A stretch of 64,000 nt of DNA from a virus. This document shows, piece after piece, positions 60,626-64,000 of the stretch. The notes beneath the pieces were generated by a model, which was not told where the DNA came from, did no database searches, and saw only the letters and a program-made list of their open reading frames with translations. Both the position numbers and the translations under genes were made by a program. The number at the start of each line of letters is the position of its first letter. Positions within the stretch are counted from its first letter, which is position 1. The DNA lies in IMG/VR virus record IMGVR_UViG_3300047323_000304, positions 62,001 through 126,000 of that record; one strand, written 5' to 3'.

Positions 60626-60699
60626 CATAAACACTCCATTTCATTATTTTAATTATATCCTAACTATGTGTATCTGTCATTCCTTTATCTGTTAATATA

Positions 60700-60728
60700 A
60701 TTATAAATCTTACCATTTAATAAGTCAA
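60700..60728 (-). promoter_or_regulatory. promoter for the 82-residue protein gene
   Basis: TTGACT, 17-base spacer, perfect TATAAT, with AAATAAATTAAAAATAATG before the -35. Confidence 0.8.
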
Positions 60729-60795
60729 ACATTATTTTTAATTTATTTAATTATTTTAAAGTTTATCAAGATTTAATCTTTAGTATTTAAATTAT

Positions 60796-61104
60796 TTAAC
60801 TATTATAATCTCTATCCCATGTACTTGTTTCATCCGTAAGTACAAAACATTTCTTCATTCCTATAAGAACATCAAAATATTTGAATTCTAGATTTTCTAT
60901 TTTAAATATTTTTTCTTTCTCTTTAAAAAAATTATCTATGTCATTGAATAAAACTTCATCCTCGATCTTTTCTATTATTCTTTCAAAATTTTCAACATCA
61001 TTTATAGTATACATTAAAAATCTGTAGTTTTCTTTAGTAATAAAGTTAACGCAGTCTACGCCTCTCATTGGAAATACTGGAGTATGTGTGATTTTATTTT
61101 CCAT
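60796..61104 (-). CDS. hypothetical protein
   Basis: A 102-residue protein (MENKITHTPVFPMRGVDCVN...) with mixed alpha/beta pattern. GGAG precedes the ATG. Function unknown. Confidence 0.55.
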   Translation of the reverse strand: MENKITHTPVFPMRGVDCVNFITKENYRFLMYTINDVENFERIIEKIEDEVLFNDIDNFFKEKEKIFKIENLEFKYFDVLIGMKKCFVLTDETSTWDRDYNS

Positions 61105-61120
61105 AATTAATTCTCCTTAA

Positions 61121-61354
61121 TTATTCTTCTACTACAATTTCAATTGTTTTATTTTTAAAATCTAACTTTATATCAGGTACGAACTCACAAACTAATTCTC
61201 CTGAATCTTCATCTACAAATCCTTCACGCAAAGCACCAGTGAACCCAAATGTTGTAGTAATAAACCATGTTATAAAATCTTCTAACTCGTAGTCTCTTTG
61301 ATATTTCTCACTTGAATTATAGATATTTTCTAAATAATCAAATAAATTTTCCAT
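61121..61354 (-). CDS. hypothetical protein
   Basis: A 77-residue acidic protein starting MENLFDYLENIYNSSEKYQR. AAGGGAG fits this ATG rather than the one 14 codons upstream. Function unknown. Confidence 0.5.
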   Translation of the reverse strand: MENLFDYLENIYNSSEKYQRDYELEDFITWFITTTFGFTGALREGFVDEDSGELVCEFVPDIKLDFKNKTIEIVVEE

Positions 61355-61466
61355 TAATAAAAACTCCCTTGCATCTTTATACTTTAATATATGCAAAGGA
61401 GTTGTAAATATTACTATTTAATTTTATATTTTATTTAAAAGACAACAAGTTTAGAAATTTACTTTC

Positions 61467-61613
61467 TTATTCTTCATATTTAAAATTTTCGCAATCTCCA
61501 TCTTCTACTATCCCTTGCTCTGGAATATTCTCTTGTGTTACATCGCATATCCACTCTCCACTAAATATTGGTCTACAATTCGCACAGTCAAAACAATCGT
61601 TCTTATTTATCAT
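61467..61613 (-). CDS. 48-residue Cys-rich protein
   Basis: NDCFDCANCRPIFSGEWICD ... GDCENF: six cysteines, including a CxxC pair, suggest a zinc knuckle. GTGAGG precedes the ATG, which lies two bases beyond the TAG of its neighbour. Function unknown. Confidence 0.5.
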   Translation of the reverse strand: MINKNDCFDCANCRPIFSGEWICDVTQENIPEQGIVEDGDCENFKYEE

Positions 61614-61616
61614 AAG

Positions 61617-61748
61617 CTATTCCTCACTTTCTAATTCAAAATTATCTTCAGCATCTTCATTTTGGTCGTATATGAATCTACTGCAAATAGCAAAACATTT
61701 AAAATCATTATCTCTATTTTTACATCTCCCTTGACTTTCACAAATCAT
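61617..61748 (-). CDS. 43-residue Cys-rich protein
   Basis: MICESQGRCKNRDNDFKCFA, then ICSRF: four cysteines in a short pattern like the N-terminal cluster of other phage Cys-knuckle proteins. AAAGGAG precedes the ATG. Function unknown. Confidence 0.5.
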   Translation of the reverse strand: MICESQGRCKNRDNDFKCFAICSRFIYDQNEDAEDNFELESEE

Positions 61749-61807
61749 ATGTATTCTCCTTTCAACTTCCAATTAAACATTTATTTTATTTTAAAATCCA
61801 TATTTTA

Positions 61808-62740
61808 TTAAAATGATATATTATCTGCAATATTTTTTATTACTTGATAGTGTTCATTTTCTTTTATTTTTTCTTGCAATTCCCTTTGATTTCTTTCTTT
61901 TTCTATTTTAGACATTAAATCATTAGTTTCTTCTATACACAATACTAATGTGTCTCTATGATATTTTTTAACTTCTTCTATTGTTGTACCATTTAGAATT
62001 ATCTTTTTACCACTGATTGAAGCAATACTAGGTCTGTGCATAGAAGAAAATTGTGATGGATGATTCCATTTTTTAACAAAGATTGTTTTCCATTCATTAT
62101 TAGGATAATTAGATAATTCGAATGGAATTGTATATAAAGCACATCCTTTACTACCATCCATTCTAGGTGTAGTAACTTCATTAATTAATATTTTATTTAT
62201 CTTTATGGGAATAAAACTATTTTTTTGTATATTACTACTATTTTTAAAAGCTTTAAGTTTCTCTATAGGTGGTTCTTGAACTGGTGGAATATCTTCTTTG
62301 ATATCTAATATGCAGGCACACAAATCATTAAACATATTATCATAATTTTTAGAATATATATCATCACTTAAATCAAAATAATATTTCCCCAATAAATTTG
62401 TAGGTGCTGAATTAATCCATATTCCTTTTCTTAATATAAGTATAAATTTTTTATCATTTTGATTATTGAATAACTCTGCTGATATTATATCTCCCTCATA
62501 TCCTACACCACCTATTCTATTATTAGACTTTTCTTTATATTTCGGTGTGCATATAATTAATACAAAGTCATTATCTCTAATTTCTTTTTCCATAAAAAAT
62601 GGTAGTTTATCCCCTCCGCTTAAATTCCATGCATCTAGTCTACTCTCTATTCCATAATTTCTTAAATCAGTAGCGAGTTTTTTAACCCATGTTTTATGAT
62701 CTTCATCTTCCCAACTATACGATATAAATACTTTTTTCAT
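61808..62740 (-). CDS. SEFIR/TIR-domain protein
   Basis: A 310-residue protein. Residues 1-150 form a SEFIR/TIR-type domain: KKVFISYSWEDEDHKTWVKK (box 1), YGIESRLDAWNLSGGDKLPF, VLIICTPKYKEKSNN (box 2) and GGVGYEGDIISAELF, which carries a candidate catalytic glutamate. Residues ~185-265 are a beta-rich domain and the tail is a coiled coil. Bacterial relatives are often NAD-consuming or signalling components of antiviral defence, so in a phage it may exclude competing phages or interfere with host defence. AAGGAGGT precedes the ATG. Confidence 0.85.
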   Translation of the reverse strand: MKKVFISYSWEDEDHKTWVKKLATDLRNYGIESRLDAWNLSGGDKLPFFMEKEIRDNDFVLIICTPKYKEKSNNRIGGVGYEGDIISAELFNNQNDKKFILILRKGIWINSAPTNLLGKYYFDLSDDIYSKNYDNMFNDLCACILDIKEDIPPVQEPPIEKLKAFKNSSNIQKNSFIPIKINKILINEVTTPRMDGSKGCALYTIPFELSNYPNNEWKTIFVKKWNHPSQFSSMHRPSIASISGKKIILNGTTIEEVKKYHRDTLVLCIEETNDLMSKIEKERNQRELQEKIKENEHYQVIKNIADNISF

Positions 62741-62783
62741 AGTATTTTACCTCCTTTAATTTTATTTACTTAAAATTCATCAT

Positions 62784-63176
62784 TTAAAGTCTTTTAAAAA
62801 TCTTCTTATCTTCTTCGCTAACACACTCATCACATAGAATATTCCCATCATTGTCTAAATAAAAATCACATTCATCTACACCTAATGTTTCTTCGCATTT
62901 GCCACATGTATATCTTATATAATTTAATGGATTATACCCACTAATACTTGATCCTAGAATTTCTTCCATCTCTTTTATTGTGGTTTCTGATACTTTTACC
63001 TCTGTAATATCTGCTTCCTCTAAAATTCCATAAACCTCACTATGTTTTCCTAATATTTCACCAAAATATACTTCTTGTCCCATAGCTAATTTGACTGCCT
63101 TTTCATCTGCAATAAACATTCCTTCTACATCACCTTGTCTTCTACAATCCCAATAAAATTTATATAATTTCTTCAT
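62784..63176 (-). CDS. zinc-binding hypothetical protein
   Basis: A 130-residue protein with an unassigned first part and a C-terminal treble-clef-like zinc site (YTCGKCEETLGVDECDFYLD, then LCDEC). Function unknown. Confidence 0.6.
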   Translation of the reverse strand: MKKLYKFYWDCRRQGDVEGMFIADEKAVKLAMGQEVYFGEILGKHSEVYGILEEADITEVKVSETTIKEMEEILGSSISGYNPLNYIRYTCGKCEETLGVDECDFYLDNDGNILCDECVSEEDKKIFKRL

Positions 63177-63233
63177 TACTTAACACTCTCTTTCTTTATT
63201 TTTAATTTATTTAATTACCATCAAACTAACTTT

Positions 63234-63620
63234 TTATCTAGACTTGTCTTCTATCGCTATAATTTCAACATTGTATTCATTACAGAACTCTTCTATTAAA
63301 GTATCCGAATATATGCAAGTATAATCAAACATATACCATTTAGATAATTCTTGATTCCTCCAATAGTCACTCAATAAAATTAAAGTTTGTCTTTCTTTAT
63401 AATTCTCAACTATAACAGTTTTAATAATTTCTTCGTCTTCATCTTTGAATGTTATTTCTGTCCCAACTGGTAAAACAGATTTTACACCTTTTTCAAGTCT
63501 ACAAATAGTTTGTTTTAATTGGTCTATCTCATGTTTAATTTCTATTCCATTTTTAATATTTTCTTTATATTCTTCTTTCTTGCGATCTAATGCCTTTTGA
63601 TATTTTTCCAAATCTGACAT
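63234..63620 (-). CDS. hypothetical protein with N-terminal coiled coil
   Basis: A 128-residue protein: a coiled coil over residues 1-45 and a beta-rich small barrel (KSVLPVGTEITFKDEDEEII) after it. GGAGAG precedes the ATG. Function unknown. Confidence 0.55.
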   Translation of the reverse strand: MSDLEKYQKALDRKKEEYKENIKNGIEIKHEIDQLKQTICRLEKGVKSVLPVGTEITFKDEDEEIIKTVIVENYKERQTLILLSDYWRNQELSKWYMFDYTCIYSDTLIEEFCNEYNVEIIAIEDKSR

Positions 63621-63636
63621 CTTTTATTTCTCTCCT

Positions 63637-63879
63637 TTAACAATTAATTAATACTTTTCCTGTGCATTTACAATTAATACATTGAAATTCTTTACCTACT
63701 GGTATTTCTTTTTCGTAATCAAAGAAATCTTTAGGGTAATAATCCCATATACCAGTACCTTCACATTCAAAACAAGGCACATAAGCATAACCTCTTTCAG
63801 TATCTTGTTCAGTAACTTCAACCTCTATTGGCGTTGTACTCCAAAATCCTACATATGCTATAGCTTTTATATTTATCAC
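63637..63879 (-). CDS. DnaJ-type zinc-finger-like protein
   Basis: An 80-residue protein with two cysteine pairs (CFECEGTGIWDY and CINCKCTGKVLINC), resembling half of a DnaJ central zinc domain. The start is uncertain: the first codon in frame is GTG within AGAGGTG, which itself looks like the ribosome site, and no ATG follows closely. Function unknown. Confidence 0.5.
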   Translation of the reverse strand: MINIKAIAYVGFWSTTPIEVEVTEQDTERGYAYVPCFECEGTGIWDYYPKDFFDYEKEIPVGKEFQCINCKCTGKVLINC

Positions 63880-63892
63880 CTCTTTATCTTAC

Positions 63893-63920
63893 TTTGCATG
63901 AAACTTAACTTTCATGCAAA
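63893..63920. repeat. perfect 11-bp inverted repeat between two small genes
   Basis: TTTGCATGAAA and TTTCATGCAAA with a six-base loop lie between a stop codon and the next ribosome site. There is no T-run. It could be an operator or an mRNA processing hairpin. Confidence 0.5.
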
Positions 63921-63922
63921 CT

Positions 63923-64000
63923 TTAAAACAACTCTATGTATTTTACTTTAACAGTTCCATCATTCAATATATTAAGTCCTACCATTCTAAATGCATCATT
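63923..64000 (-). CDS. 3' end of an unidentified gene
   Basis: The last 25 codons of a leftward gene, ending GTVKVKYIELF and TAA. The start lies beyond the window. Function unknown. Confidence 0.55.
   Translation of the reverse strand, partial: NDAFRMVGLNILNDGTVKVKYIELF

Overview
The window is part of a large, very AT-rich double-stranded DNA bacteriophage genome (or phage-plasmid) whose host is most likely a Clostridium-like anaerobic Firmicute. The case rests on dense short genes with AGGAGG-type ribosome sites, ATGA and TAATG gene overlaps, standard use of TGA as stop, an oxygen-sensitive class III ribonucleotide reductase, a UviB/BhlA-type holin-like protein, and many free-standing homing endonucleases. 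No structural or packaging genes are visible, so this is the early/replication and accessory part of the genome.

Layout. Positions 1-3670 are transcribed rightward: the tail of an unknown gene, an HNH homing endonuclease, a RusA-type resolvase, a tyrosine recombinase, then a 310-bp non-coding stretch rich in inverted repeats and two small membrane proteins. A candidate ~95-nt small RNA and a perfect 21-bp bidirectional terminator follow. Everything from 3870 to the end is transcribed leftward. Positions 3.9-16 kb hold nucleotide metabolism: thymidylate synthase plus dihydrofolate reductase, DNA ligase, an N6-methyltransferase-like protein, dUTPase, and an anaerobic ribonucleotide reductase fused to its activase and split by a group I intron. 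Positions 16-19.8 kb hold small genes, a secreted 3D-domain protein and a soluble chemoreceptor signalling protein. Positions 19.9-24.1 kb encode a two-subunit type II topoisomerase. Positions 28.3-39.7 kb are the replication core: an XRE regulator, a DnaE-type polymerase, a Cas4/RecB-like nuclease, a primase, a DnaB-type helicase, a Sak4-like ATPase and an acidic-tailed putative single-strand binding protein.

Positions 39.8-64 kb are mostly short orphan genes, many with zinc-binding cysteine pairs or SH3/KOW-like N-termini. Among them are a 683-aa protein with a YfaP-like domain, a small glycoside hydrolase family 13 alpha-amylase with a complete catalytic set, a nucleotidyltransferase-fold protein, a DUF3841 protein and a SEFIR/TIR-domain protein. 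A MITE-like 286-bp element interrupts a small gene at 46.6-46.9 kb. Three small genes are frameshifted.

Regulation. Fourteen leftward promoters share a TTGACA-like -35; in thirteen the spacer is exactly 17 bp, and most of those sit just after an A-rich motif at the end of the preceding gene. One such promoter starts a transcript with an elaborate multi-hairpin leader at 41.52-41.65 kb that has two mutually exclusive long pairings. Coding starts were chosen by Shine-Dalgarno spacing, and about 25 genes below 60 residues were added by direct reading. All functions come from reading motifs by eye; no database search was possible.
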